From Teratosphaeria epicoccoides (lineage: Eukaryota > Ascomycota > Dothideomycetes > Mycosphaerellales > Teratosphaeriaceae), in the NCBI GenBank assembly GCA_021401465.1, contig JADDMT010000111.1, positions 28,649-92,648 on the forward strand: a stretch of DNA of 64,000 nt, given 5' to 3'. The stretch's first letter is position 1. Each line of letters opens with the position of its first letter. The notes beneath the pieces are model-generated. The model searched no databases and was not told the DNA's origin. It was given only the letters and a program-made list of their open reading frames with translations. Shown piece by piece: positions 9,073 through 19,936 of the stretch. The translations under genes were made by a program, and so were the position numbers.

Positions 9073-12000
9073 GCAATGTACTGCGTGCTAGGCAGGAGAC
9101 TTCCAGAAATGTCTGCCAGATGTGTCGGGCCGACCAATTCGGCAAGAGTTAGGCACTACTCATCAGTAGACAGTACGACGACAGCGTTCCTTCGCCGCGT
9201 CTCTCGAGACGACCGGTGTAAAGCGGCCTCGTCTAGACTCCACGCGTTGGACGATAGTTGGAATGCTGCTGTCCTTATTGCAGAGTGCGCGCGCTTTGCG
9301 CGCTTAAAGTCACCAACGGCCAATGAAGAGATGGCCGTGGGAATCGAATGCAGCGCGGTCGACAATCTTCGCCGTGTCGTAGAGAGAGGAGCTGGACGTC
9401 CAAAAGCAGACCGACCAGGACCACCAAATCTGATACTGTGCCAACCTTGAACGAGACCAGGCGGACTGCTTGATTGGGGCGCAGTTGAATAGTGCGGGTC
9501 CAAGCATTTAGCCTACGCCGGGCATGAATGTCGTCTTTTCAGATGGCCTACATGCACGAAGTAGAGTCTGACGAAGTACGTGCAATTCAGCATTAGGCCT
9601 GCAAGAGCGTAGAGAGACGAGTTGAGAGGAGAGGATGGGTCGGCGCACGCCCACCAGGGCTGTAGACTGCAGGCGCTTGCGCTTGCTAGCGTCTAATGGA
9701 TCGGGGAAGTGAAGGGACCGCCAGAGATTGGCCTGGGCTATTGGCTAGATCCCTGCAGCTTTGCTGCAGCTGGCGGGTCGGGCGCGCGCGACAGTGACGG
9801 CGGCATGCATACACGACCAATGTGCTGAGGACATCACCCAATCACCGCTCTTCGCCTTCATTGCCGTGTTCGTCGCCACTCGCTAGACGCACCGCACGCC
9901 TTGCGAACCAGATGCAAGTCACTCGTACTCCCGCGGCACGCCGCTTGACGGCAGATATGCAGGGCCATCAAATGCTCCTAGGATGCTGAAACAGATGCAA
10001 CCATTCAGCATGTGAAGCGCCATCTCGACGTCTTGGGAGCGGGGACAGTGTTCATCCACCAATCACTGGAGCGGCATCTGTTATAACGAAAGAAGACGAA
10101 GGTGACTGCAAATGGCCTTCGCTTTTCTACTGCGAATCCCGATGCTTGGAGTCTTTCGACCGTGGATTTCGGCAGAGCTGGGTGATTATTGAAGCGCCGC
10201 AAAGAGCGTTCCCAATTGCGGCTAATAAGCATGGAGACCGTTCCGAGGGAATCCTGCACAGGCGGCCTCGGAAACAGCCCCGCTCGGGAATTGCGTAGTT
10301 CTAAAGCGTCTCCAGGTTGTGCACACGAAGGATTTGATTCTCGATGAGTGATGACCAGCGGACCATCTCAGAAAGCTGATCAAACTTGACTCTCCATGAT
10401 CGCAACAGAAACCTAACAAGTGTAAAAGATGCGCGAAACTCAAAAGTGTTAGCCACTGTATTCGATCTGATTTTATGGGCCTCCGAACGTGGAGTGTACC
10501 CGTTCAGCGCATAACTCGCTAAAACCAAGTCCTTCGTATTGTTACACATGCTGCACGTTTAAGAGCGTTTCGTTCATGCACCTGTTTTTAGGGACCAGAG
10601 CTTTGGGTGGTTCCGCGATTCATAACATAAAAGGTACCGGCGGCGAGGCACCAGGCACGGTGTGAGCACGATCAAAATATGAGCGAGCACTCTCAACACC
10701 ACGGCGATATCTCGTCAATCTTGGTGGAGAAGCCCACGTCGGACGGGTCGCCAAACAAGGAAGATCTTGATCTGACGTCCTCTGGTGGGTGCTCCCGGCA
10801 CGTGCAACCGCAACTACAGACTGTGCCGCGCCACATTCTCAATTCGAGTCATGTCCGAAGGACGCTGCAGCACGGCAGCTGAGCTCCGCTGCCATGGACG
10901 TGCAGCTGTGCACGGCATCGTGCAATGCTGTAGTGTTGATGCGCTTGACTTGTCACATCAACACCTTGTAGTCGACCGCACAGCTAGGAATCTCCAACCC
11001 GAGATCTGAGCAACGTGCGCAGCCACATGATTCCGCGACAGAGCTGTGCCGGTGCACTTGACACTGATTGCCGCAGTCGCGACTACGATCCCGTGCTACA
11101 TACCACCCACGTGTACCAAAATCAGATAGGAAGGCACAAGTGTCTAGATTATCTTGGGCCCCTTGCGGAAAATGATGGACCTGACCTTACGTAGAGCGCA
11201 CCAGTGATGGATCTTCGAAGGACTCGATGTGTTGACCGAAGGGCGATGTTTCGGTCATTGGGAGAGCCACGATCATTGGTTGCAAGTGGCATATCTGGTG
11301 ATTAGCTTGATGCCAAAACAGGGCCACATCTAGATCGGAGTATCAACAGCCATGGTCTGGGTCCTCGAGATGGCAATAATTGGGCTTTTGTGGATTGGAT
11401 GATTGACTGACTGACCCAGCCCGGATCATTGCCTTACTTCCTGACCTTCCAAAGCTTGACACGGAGACTCTCGCGATCCATCAGTCCGGGACGGCTTTGG
11501 TTGGTTGGCCGTTCAAATGACGGTCGCATCCGGCCGGGAGATGGAGGATGAGTGCGTTGCTTCGCCTGGACACTGTGTGTGTGACGGTATGGCCGTCGGT
11601 AGAGTCCCACATGTCGACGAATGGTCGCGTTGACTTCATCAGCACGAGTCGCCCAAGACCAAATTGATAACTCTCGCAACCGATCATGTCGGTGGTGATA
11701 TGATCTTGTATTGACAGAGTCTCACATAATCTCGCGCATCGTACCTTACGCTTAGTAACATCGATCATGCCACCATCGCTTATTGATAACCGCGTCTATC
11801 GCGCCTGTCGTCGGCTACAGCACGGAATGGAGGACCGAACACCGGCCGGAATGACGCCTTTGTACCCATCAATGTCTTCCCGGTGGCTTGGTTTGCTATC
11901 GCAAGCATTTTGCGAGTATCGCGAGCGCCCCAGTGTGATGCGACGTGCTTGCATTCGCGGATCGACCCCGATGTTTGAAAATGTGATGGAGCATTGAGGC

Positions 12001-12374
12001 TTCAAAAGACTCCGCTCTGCTGCGAGGCGACGACATGTACCTGCTCAATGCGGGACTTCCCATCGTGAGGCGAAAGAATTGGCAGTCCTGTCACTTGCAA
12101 AGCCTGCCAAACACCCTCTTGTTGCTCTCAAACATGTTTGATAAGGCGTGGGTGGAGTTTAGCCGCAGCAAACTCATGTCGCGACGGGTAGACGAGGCAG
12201 ACAGAAATTACGACTGAGACACATATTTTGGCCCCCGCTCTAAGACTGGCGTTTGAGCGACATTGACCAGACGAACCAGCTTCATCAAACATCCTGGCTT
12301 GGAACTCATATATTTTGCTCGGAAGGGATCGAGTCCATCAGATGGGGCCAGGCACAGTGCCCACGCTCTTTAGC
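9073..12374. other. 3.3 kb region without a recognisable gene
   Basis: Only short unrelated frames occur and none shows family motifs. The stretch 9500-9990 is GC-rich and may be the promoter of the minus-strand zinc cluster gene. At 10625-10632 an ATAAAAGG box lies about 50 bases before an ATG at 10679, described separately. The region is otherwise unremarkable in base composition and shows no repeat structure that I could see. Confidence 0.4.
10679..10882 (+). CDS. Small unrecognised open frame with an upstream TATA-like box
   Basis: A 67-codon frame beginning MSEHSQHHGDISSIL. A TATA-like ATAAAAGG sits about 50 bases upstream. The first 35 residues are hydrophilic and acidic, like the cytosolic leader of many fungal proteins. 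A GTGGGT after residue 36 could be a splice donor, but I find no convincing following exon. It could be the remnant of a gene or chance. No function is proposed. Confidence 0.2.
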   Translation: MSEHSQHHGDISSILVEKPTSDGSPNKEDLDLTSSGGCSRHVQPQLQTVPRHILNSSHVRRTLQHGS

Positions 12375-13280
12375 ATGCCGCCGCGACTCCTCTGCCCTGG
12401 CCTCCTTAAAAACGTGGTCTTTCAATCACAGAAGCGCGGGATCAAATCAATACAACCACGACAGCGAAATCGGGTCGACCGCTATAACAATGGCCCTGGT
12501 CTACCGAGATTGGAAGCATCTCGACAAGCGGCATTCGTGCGAAAAGAGCCCATGCTGCCGCTTAGAACCGGTGCCCTGCTCATCAAAAAGGGCATGAGTG
12601 CGATATACGACCCTGCCACATCCAAGAGAATACCTTGCACAGTTTTACAGCTGGACAGGTGTCAGGTGATCAGTCACAAGCGGCGAGATAAGCATGGATA
12701 TTGGGCGGTTCAAGTTGGCATGGGCACGAAGGAGGCGCGAAACGTTACGCGCCCAGAAAGAGGGCATTTCGCAGCACAAGGTGTTCCGTTGAAGCGCCAC
12801 CTCGCGGAGTTCCGCGTGAAAACCGAAGAGGGTCTGCCTGCGGTCGGCAGCACGATTACCGCGGACCTCTTCCAACCAGGCCAGTTCGTTGACGTCAGAG
12901 GAGTCACGCGAGGTATGGGATTCACGGGAGGTATGAAGCGCTGGGGCTGGGGAGGCCAGCCTGCTTCGCACGGTAATTCCAAGACGCATAGAGCGATGGG
13001 TTCTTCTGGAGCATCGCAGGGGTCGGGGTCGCGCGTGCATCCTGGAAAACATATGCCAGGACGCATGGGTGCAGAGAACAACACTGTGCAGAATCTGAAA
13101 ATTTTGCAAGTGGACAAGGGAAACGGCATTGTGGTGGTATCGGGGCCGGTGTCGGGACCAAAATATAGCGTTGTCAGAGTGCAAGATGCGATCAAAAAGC
13201 CTTGGCCGCAGGTCGACCTAGCAATTGGCGTGAGCACCATGGGAAGCACCAGCGTGAAATTAGAGGCAGCAGTGGCATGA
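12375..13280 (+). CDS. MRPL9: Mitochondrial large-subunit ribosomal protein uL3m
   Basis: A 301-residue uL3 protein with a mitochondrial-type start: MPPRLLCPGLLKNVVFQ is basic and lacks acidic residues. The uL3 core is clear: LLIKKGMSAIYDP at the beginning, then DVRGVTRGMGFTGGMKRWGWGG. The signature loop HGNSKTHRAMGSSG continues into the glycine- and basic-rich segment ending HPGKHMPGRMG, which reaches toward the peptidyl transferase centre. The final IVVVSGPVSGPKYSVVRVQDA is also typical. The open frame extends upstream only with non-ATG codons, so the ATG at 12375 is the chosen start. There is no intron. Confidence 0.92.
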   Translation: MPPRLLCPGLLKNVVFQSQKRGIKSIQPRQRNRVDRYNNGPGLPRLEASRQAAFVRKEPMLPLRTGALLIKKGMSAIYDPATSKRIPCTVLQLDRCQVISHKRRDKHGYWAVQVGMGTKEARNVTRPERGHFAAQGVPLKRHLAEFRVKTEEGLPAVGSTITADLFQPGQFVDVRGVTRGMGFTGGMKRWGWGGQPASHGNSKTHRAMGSSGASQGSGSRVHPGKHMPGRMGAENNTVQNLKILQVDKGNGIVVVSGPVSGPKYSVVRVQDAIKKPWPQVDLAIGVSTMGSTSVKLEAAVA

Positions 13281-13948
13281 AACCTCTTGAAGTGTTGCAT
13301 TAATCGTTCGAATGTACCAGGGGATTCGTTGTAAGCCAGATGACATTCGTAGTGGATGATTATGCACTGTGGAAAGGAGGTGCAAGCGCAGAGCTTTTAG
13401 CGCAGCTGCAATGCCCAGTGCGAGCGACGGGTTCGCTGCCGGCCTATTGCTTCAGGCACAGCTGCCAGATTGAGCTGCCAGGCGCAGCAACAAGTCGACT
13501 ACCACATCAACATAATTCATCGAGAGGCGAACCCCCATGCGAGAAATCAACCATGGAAGGTGCAAGCTCAGTGGATGCGCCTCTGGCAACGATCGCCGAG
13601 TTGAATTGGGCATGGGTATGCTTGAGCAGAGTATGTCAGCAGTTATATATGATGACAGCATGACCGCGAATGCACGCCACGATATGCCTATGCAGCCGCG
13701 CCTCTCATCTGGGAATGTCTGCTGTCCCCCAGCGTACCCGCCTGATGAGTACCGAGTCCGATGCCGTAGCGCGTTCCCGTACGCCAAGCGCCGCAATATT
13801 GAGCGGATCTGGCGCGTTGCTGCAATGACTCCTGCGTTCTTGAAGTCACTCAGCTTTGACGTTCAATTCCGCCATCTTGACTCAAAGCCAGATCGCGCAT
13901 GCTGAGCTCTGATTGCCAACCACTGGCTATCGTGCAAGGTCCCGGGCC
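13281..13948. other. Intergenic, no gene seen
   Basis: Convergent 3' flanks of the uL3m gene (+) and the small membrane protein gene (-). Several short frames occur but none has recognisable features. Confidence 0.4.
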
Positions 13949-14339
13949 TCAGTGCCTGCACGGAGCCACACCGTATACCCACCTTCTCTCACTCTCCCTC
14001 CTCGGACCATGCCGCTCCTCTTCCTCCTTCTTTTTGCGCCTGTGCTCCTTGCGCTTCTTGGTCATCTCCTCGTGCAACTTGCGCTCCTCATCATCGTACC
14101 TTGTATGATTCTGTCAGCAGATCCGTTTGTAAAGCCCCGGCATTGCTGGATGCCGGGGTTTTCGCGTGTTGTGAAGGGGTTTCACGCCCCACTTAAAATA
14201 CTCACTTTCTGAGGCGAGCGTTCGTGCGCTCCTTGTGCCTGTCGAGCGTCTCCTTGTGCTCGTCGTAAGGTTTCCCGTACTTGTGATTGACGGCGATGAT
14301 GCCGGCGAAGAGGAGGGCGTAGATCCAGCCGAAAAACAT
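13949..14339 (-). CDS. Small single-pass membrane protein with charged C-terminal helix
   Basis: A 94-residue protein in two exons, 14339-14206 and 14099-13949. The intron 14100-14205 begins GTGAGT and ends ACAAG; splicing joins NARLRK to YDDEERKLHEEM in frame. The N-terminus MFFGWIYALLFAGIIAVNHK is one hydrophobic segment followed by a basic flank, so it is probably a membrane anchor. The rest is a lysine- and glutamate-rich helix (KKRKEHRRKKKEEE). I do not recognise the family; the size would suit a small mitochondrial or ER membrane subunit, but that is only a guess. A longer frame begins upstream at 14516, but the ATG at 14339 fits the hydrophobic start best. The intron contains strong hairpins. 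Confidence 0.6.
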
Positions 14340-14834
14340 GTTGGTGGTGATCAAGGTCTTTTTGGGATCGAATTCTGATGTATTGTGTGTTCCGCTGGGG
14401 AGGTCGTGTCGATTGGAGTGTGGTGCAGGACTGACGTCGAGCTGAACGCACTCGACCTGACGTGGCGCGCTGAAGCCTTTGCTACTTGGTGCGGCGGAAA
14501 CCAGTCGTACGGCCACGTGGAAGCCGAGCTCTCACTGTCGCTGCTCACAGTGATGCTACGTGATACAGACTTGAAACACAAGATCCGGTTCAAAGGTAGA
14601 AGGGCCAGGGGCTTGTGGACTTTGTCAGCAGTGCCTCCGTCAGTCAACCATTTGACCAGCTGGTTGACTGCCGGCTGACTGGTCGCCGAGTGAGCAAAGC
14701 GATTGACGATCGAGAGCTGTACGTCGAGTCCATCAATCGTAGCAACAAGCAGTCAACGTAACAACAATTTGTGCAGCGTCTCATCGGGAAGCTGTGTGTA
14801 TGACATAAGATCATTGATAAGGCCATCAAACATT
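14340..14834. other. Intergenic, no gene seen
   Basis: Lies upstream of the small membrane protein and downstream of PSF2, both on the minus strand. It must include the former's promoter. No coding motif is visible. Confidence 0.4.
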
Positions 14835-15749
14835 CTATAGCATGCCATCGTCTTCATCGTCACGATAACTACTACCGCCGAGTCCATTCTCGCGCTCCTC
14901 GGCTTCGCGATCCCTTCGAGATTCCTCCTTCGAGTGATTGATGCGCCTAAGTGTGCGGGTTAGTGTGCATCCGACCAGAACGACAAAAAAGGAACGAGCG
15001 GTGTACCTCAAGCCATCGATGACCCCGCCAACAAAACCTCGCACCTCAGCTACTTCCATACCGCCAACACCGTTCAGCTTGACCCCAGCCCCGGCATCCA
15101 GGATCTTGAACCCCTTTCTGACTTTGCTCATGCGTACTTCTCGCAGATCTCTCAAGAGTCGCCTGATCACATCTGGCTCAACGAAGTCGTCGGCAGCATG
15201 AGTCAAAAGCAAATGACTTAGCTCTGACCAGTGATATGGCAACGCATCCTCCTGTGCTCTAGAAGTTGCCGAGTCTTTCATAAAAGGGTGCGATATCTCC
15301 AAGCTCTCATGCACCAGGTACGGGTCTCCGTCAAGTGGGGCATTTGAAGTGGGCTGTGACAGCCGGGGCGCGGGCGAGAAGAAGTCAGCCGTCCGTTCAT
15401 CTGTCTCGAAGTCAAGTATGTGCTGCAACGCTCCCACGCTCAGCCACGGCGGCGGGCTGATATTCGCTCTTCTTTGCTTCTTCATGAGTAGCGCGAGCCA
15501 CAATGGCAATGGGGTCGCAAAAGGAGGGTTCAGAGGTTGCGTGGGGCCCTGCGACAATAGCAGATCAGCAGGACGATCAGATCAAGATCCGCTGCGGCAT
15601 TGCTTACACAGCAGCCATTGCTAGGGCGCACCTACACCTAGCAGCTCCAACCCCTCCAAGCGCTGTCGAGGTATGACTGTTACCAGTTCCATCTCGCAAA
15701 GGAAGCCGACTTCGTTCGGCGTGAGGCCGGGAGGGAGAGGGAGCGCCAT
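14835..15749 (-). CDS. PSF2: GINS complex subunit Psf2
   Basis: A 255-residue protein in three exons: 15749-15636, 15548-15007 and 14946-14835. GINS (Sld5-Psf1-Psf2-Psf3) joins Cdc45 and Mcm2-7 in the replicative helicase. The N-terminus MALPLPPGLTPNEVGFLCEM is the usual start of the family. ELVTVIPRQRLEGLELLG joined to GPTQPLNPPFATPLPLWLA is the characteristic A-domain, and WLALLMKKQRRANI is well conserved. The helix LPYHWSELSHLLLTHAADD and the following RLLRDLREVRMSKVRKGF form the central helical domain. The C-terminus is acidic and disordered. Its start lies 228 bases from the divergent ALG10 start, so the two probably share a promoter. Confidence 0.92.
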
Positions 15750-15977
15750 CTTGTATTGCTGTGCATCGCTCCGCACTAATGCTGTGCTCGAGGAGAAAAA
15801 CAAACAGCCCACATAAAGGAGACAGAGTGCAGTCCTCAACGCGAAATCGACGCGCTTTCCTCGCACACTGACCAATCAGAGAGGCAGCTAGGACCAGCAC
15901 TTACCTTTCTGGTACACCGCTCAGACCGCATCATCTTCCGCCCACTCACCTCTCACCGTCCCACCCAGTTCACCATC
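15750..15977. promoter_or_regulatory. Divergent promoter of PSF2 and ALG10
   Basis: This 228-base gap separates two start codons facing away from each other. Transcripts of both genes must begin here or just inside. I do not see a TATA box placed for either. Confidence 0.5.
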
Positions 15978-17813
15978 ATGGCGACCGCGGCCGCCGCACT
16001 TTTGCCAGTGCTATCAAGCTGGTTTCTTGCAGTCACCCGCACGGTCACTCAACCCTATCTTGTAGGTTCTTCTGTTACCAACAGGTAAGGACCCTATATC
16101 TCATGCCATGTCCAGGACGAAGTCTTCCACGTCGTGCAAGCCCAACAATACTGTGCCGGCCGCTTCCACATCTGGGATCCAAAAATCACCACGCCGCCAG
16201 GCCTGTACGTTCTCTCGATCATTCCAGCATTTCGAGTGCAGTGGGTTCAGGGGCGAGAGGGTCGCTGGAGTCTTGCATTGCTTGGATGCGATTTGAGCGG
16301 GTTGCGGCTGGTCAACGCTGCCGGCCTTTTTGTCGTTCTGCTTCTGATCTGGCAAATCTACCGGCAGCGAGGTGCAAAGCTTCATGACGCGGTTTTCCAG
16401 CACAGTGCACTGAATGTGGCGCTCTTCCCACCGCTCTTCTTTTTCTCAGCGCTCTACTACACGGACGTGTGGTCGACTGCGTTTGTGCTGCTCTTCTACT
16501 CCTGCTTGCTGAGTGCTTACCGGGATGGCGCGAACCCTTTTCTTCGATACATCACGCTCGTGACCGTCGGGGCAGCAAGTCTGTTGTTTCGACAAACGAA
16601 CATCTTCTGGGTCTCCATCTTTCCAGCTGCAGTCGTGCTCGTCCATCAATTGGATCGAGGCCACCAGGCTGTGCGTTCGTCGATCAACAGGAAAATTGAA
16701 GGATTTGGCGGGACCTTTTACAGCGTGGCAAAGACGAGCTGGAGGTTTGGCGTTGTGTTCAACCTGCCCATACGGAATGCGAAGCTCGACGGTAAGCCGT
16801 AGACTCTCGTCCATGTTGCAACAAAGTCTGACTGTGCTTCAGACTACTTCAAAACCATTCTATCTATCGTCATTTGTCTTGCAAGGGTCGTGAATAATCC
16901 CAGGGTACTCTTTGACTTGATCATGGCTTTGTCGCCATTCGTAGCTTTGGCCAGCCTTTTTGGAGCCTTCGTTCTGTCTAACGGTGGCGTTGTCCTGGGC
17001 GATAAGTCGAACCACATTGCAACCATACATCTGCCGCAAATGCTTTACATCTGGCCGTTCCTGGCATTCTTCAGCTGGCCAATCATCTACCAGTACCTCG
17101 CCTTGCTACCATTCTCCTTGCTGGCAAGGTTGGGCAATTATGCCAGCTTGGAGACCATGCAGATATTCCGGCGGCGGACGCTCTTGCCGAAGCTCAGCAT
17201 CATGCTTGGAGCAGTGGGCCTGGCTTGCGTGGTCGTCTACGCTAACACGATCGTCCATCCGTTCACCCTGGCTGACAACCGGCACTACGTCTTCTACGTC
17301 TTTCGATATCTGCTCAGGCCGTGGTGGGTACGCTACGCGGTCGCTCCCATCTACTTCGGGACAGCTTGGGCGGCGATCGAGAATCTCGGTGGCGGCGCTC
17401 CATCCCCCAGTGCCCAACGATCTGGGACTAGTGGCCTTGCAGACCGTTTGCCTTTGCCTGATGGTGAGCACTCGGCGACTACCTCATTCGTGGTTATTTG
17501 GTTAGCGACTGCAGCGCTGTCGCTAATCACTGCGCCTCTCGTTGAGCCCAGATACTTCATACTGCCGTGGATCTTCTGGAGGCTGCACGTCCCCATCTTG
17601 TCACCACCCGGCACATTGCGGCAGAATCGCACCAAGATGTTGGCGGATACAAAGAAGAGGTTGGAAAGCCAATCGTGGCTACACAATGATCACAGACTTT
17701 GGATTGAGACAGCATGGTTCCTGGCAGTGAATCTTGTCACTGGATACACGTTTCTCTGTCGGGGCTTTGTATGGAAACAAGAACCGAGTAAGGTGCAAAG
17801 ATTCATGTGGTGA
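15978..17813 (+). CDS. ALG10: Dolichyl-phosphoglucose alpha-1,2-glucosyltransferase Alg10/Die2
   Basis: A 576-residue ER membrane protein in three exons: 15978-16061, 16116-16791 and 16843-17813. Alg10 adds the third and last glucose to the lipid-linked oligosaccharide before N-glycan transfer. The luminal acidic motif after the first membrane segment is DEVFHVVQAQQYC, which is diagnostic. It continues into FHIWDPKITTPPGLY, typical of this GT-C fold group. Many hydrophobic segments follow, for example LFPPLFFFSALYYTDVW and LFDLIMALSPFVALASLFG. The C-terminal VEPRYFILPWIFWRLH is also family-like. Splice joins give PYL-DEVFHV and KLD-DYFKTI without gaps. Confidence 0.93.
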
Positions 17814-18211
17814 GCTGGATGAAGCTCGTCCTGTCGGAGGTCATGACGCTGTAGCCTCTGCTTGCTGCCAGTTGCTTATAGAGCTCGGATATGTGGCTCT
17901 GCTTATCAATAAGCCAGCAAGTCAATAAACAATCACGCACGGGTATTTGTCTAGACACGAATGACGCCTCCTTGAGGTTGTTGACGGCTTGCTGGCGCGA
18001 CTGACTTTTTGCCGACAGCAGTGACTGCTTTGCTGATACAGCATGATGCGACGAGTTATTGATGGACTGATCCAATCATTGGAGTCAGCAACAGGGGCCA
18101 GTCTGTAGCCTGTGGTTATTGCTGACTGCTCGCAGGATAGATAAAGTCCGCAGCAGATGCCTTATATAATATCTTCCATCAACCAACTCATATCCGAGTC
18201 CCTAACCAACC
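17814..18211. promoter_or_regulatory. Intergenic with a TATA-like promoter
   Basis: A CTTATATAATATC stretch near 18161-18173 lies about 45 bases before the next ATG at 18212, a good position for a core promoter. The rest shows nothing recognisable. Confidence 0.5.
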
Positions 18212-19315
18212 ATGGAATCAGACAGCGAAGACATGAAGGCATACAAATCATTCTCGTGGCAATGCGACTCCAGCACATCGTCGTCTAGCGAGTCGTTGGC
18301 CTCCCTGGACAAACTCAAAGAGACACATACTGATCGTAGATCTTCAAACACGATCGTTGCCGAGCATCGGCAGGGAAAGCATTCGTACCATCCAAATTCT
18401 TCCTTGCGACAATTATCGCAGACGCACAGCGCCCATCGTATGATCAAGAATCTCTTCCGCCGCTCATTTCCGGCCCCACCAACCCCTGTGGGTGAGCGTG
18501 TGCTGCAAGCGCTGAAAGATCAGCCTTCATTCTGGGAAGCACATGCCTACGGAGGGACCGATTACAAGATCAACGAAGCGGAGCTGCGCAGGATCACTGA
18601 TGTGGATAACCGCAGGACGGGTGCAAGTGACCTTTGGTACGTGACAACCGTTGGCCACTTCGGCTTCCGAAAGGCGCTTGAGCATCTTGCAGAACTGCAG
18701 GCCCAGCCCAGGACAATCGCACAAGAGGCTGCCCGGATGCGACTCAACGGAGCGTGGGATCATCCAGCCAGAGAGACGAATCCAGATCTCTACATAAAGA
18801 TCGTGCACGACCTGGACCTTTTACTCTTCTCAGGCGAGCTCGAGGGTCGGCTGCTGGTCACATGGGAGGACAAGATCACACCCTTTTTGCACCCCGGCGT
18901 GCCTCCCGAGAAGCAGCCCCATCCTTACTTTCGACATCACGATGAACGTTGGCGAGATCCACTTCGCGGCTGGTGTAACCCGGCTGCGTTCAGGCTTTTT
19001 GGACTGCAGAAGGCTCACATTTGTCTAAACAAAGACTTGTACCTGAAGTGCGAGAAGAGGGTCATGTGGGGATTGATCATCTATGAGATGATTATGGCTT
19101 ATGTCAATCTTGGTTGCGGGCATTTCGCCAATGATGAGCTGTTGAGAGGAGCCGAAGTCAATCGAGTGCGCAAAAAATGCCTGGAGCTGCTGGAGTTTGT
19201 GGACCTTGAGCTGGAAGACGTGCAAAATGGGTGGGTGGGCGGTACAAGCGAAGAAAGGAGGATGAGAGTGTCATCTAGTCCTGACACGATGTGGCATGGA
19301 CGTGATGGCAGATAG
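18212..19315 (+). CDS. SprT-like domain protein without the zinc-binding HExxH motif
   Basis: A 367-residue single-exon protein. The first 90 residues are serine-rich and disordered. The second half reads like a SprT/Spartan-type metalloprotease domain: the lead-in LDLLLFSGELEGRLLVTW, then FRLFGLQKAHICLNKDLY, the helix GLIIYEMIMAYVNLGCGHF and ELLRGAEVNRVRKK. In active SprT proteins the helix carries HExxH; here the aligned residues are Tyr-Glu-x-x-Met, so both metal ligands are missing while the Glu remains. If the match is right it is an inactive homologue, perhaps a binding protein. The family call rests on motif order only. A TATA-like box sits 45 bases upstream of the ATG. Confidence 0.5.
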   Translation: MESDSEDMKAYKSFSWQCDSSTSSSSESLASLDKLKETHTDRRSSNTIVAEHRQGKHSYHPNSSLRQLSQTHSAHRMIKNLFRRSFPAPPTPVGERVLQALKDQPSFWEAHAYGGTDYKINEAELRRITDVDNRRTGASDLWYVTTVGHFGFRKALEHLAELQAQPRTIAQEAARMRLNGAWDHPARETNPDLYIKIVHDLDLLLFSGELEGRLLVTWEDKITPFLHPGVPPEKQPHPYFRHHDERWRDPLRGWCNPAAFRLFGLQKAHICLNKDLYLKCEKRVMWGLIIYEMIMAYVNLGCGHFANDELLRGAEVNRVRKKCLELLEFVDLELEDVQNGWVGGTSEERRMRVSSSPDTMWHGRDGR

Positions 19316-19936
19316 AATCGGTAACTCGATGGCTCATAGCTCATCCATTCCCTACTGCCAGCAGCGCGTGGTGGACGGCAGAATCGGCCCTTTAGACCAT
19401 ATCAAGACGCTTGGCGATGGTTTGTGAAGACACGTGGAATTTAGCTATGTATACGCCCACCGCGCTGCATCTGCATTATGTCCCGAAAATTGTGCGCTTC
19501 CCAAACAACTTCCGACCGCTTCAGACCACGTTAGAAGGCATGAACATATACGAGCTCAGTTGCTTGGTTGCGTCCTCCGCAAAGCACATTGAAGTCCATC
19601 AATTTCTGAACAAAGTTGGCTAGCTCAATGTTGCCCGTCACACGTCATCACCGCACAGACAGCAGTTCCTGTGCACGCGATCAGAACCTCAGTACCTGCA
19701 CCTTGCTGAATCGTGCCTTCCTAAATAATTTTTCACCTGAACGAGATTTCGCTGTCCACTCCGTTTGATTCGAGATTCTTGCCGATCTTTCAGAGTCCGC
19801 CGAACTCGCCCACCCATCACCGCACTCGCGTCAATTCGACCAAGACCCCGCCTCGCGCAAACCTGCATTACGTCTGCGGTGACCTCTCTGCGTGCCGTTA
19901 ACACAGGTCTTGGCCTGTCACTCACCGACCACTACC
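19316..19936. other. Intergenic, no gene seen
   Basis: Holds the 3' flank of the SprT-like gene and the promoter and leader of the PP2C gene. The last 200 bases are pyrimidine-rich, as fungal leaders often are. No coding motif is visible. Confidence 0.4.

Noticed and set aside
12645..13184. Long minus-strand frames opposite the uL3m gene
   Set aside because: They are shadows of a well-conserved coding strand and have no motifs of their own.
14131..14162. Rho-independent terminator
   Set aside because: The hairpin followed by T residues looks like one, but it lies in an intron of a fungal gene; such terminators do not act on RNA polymerase II.
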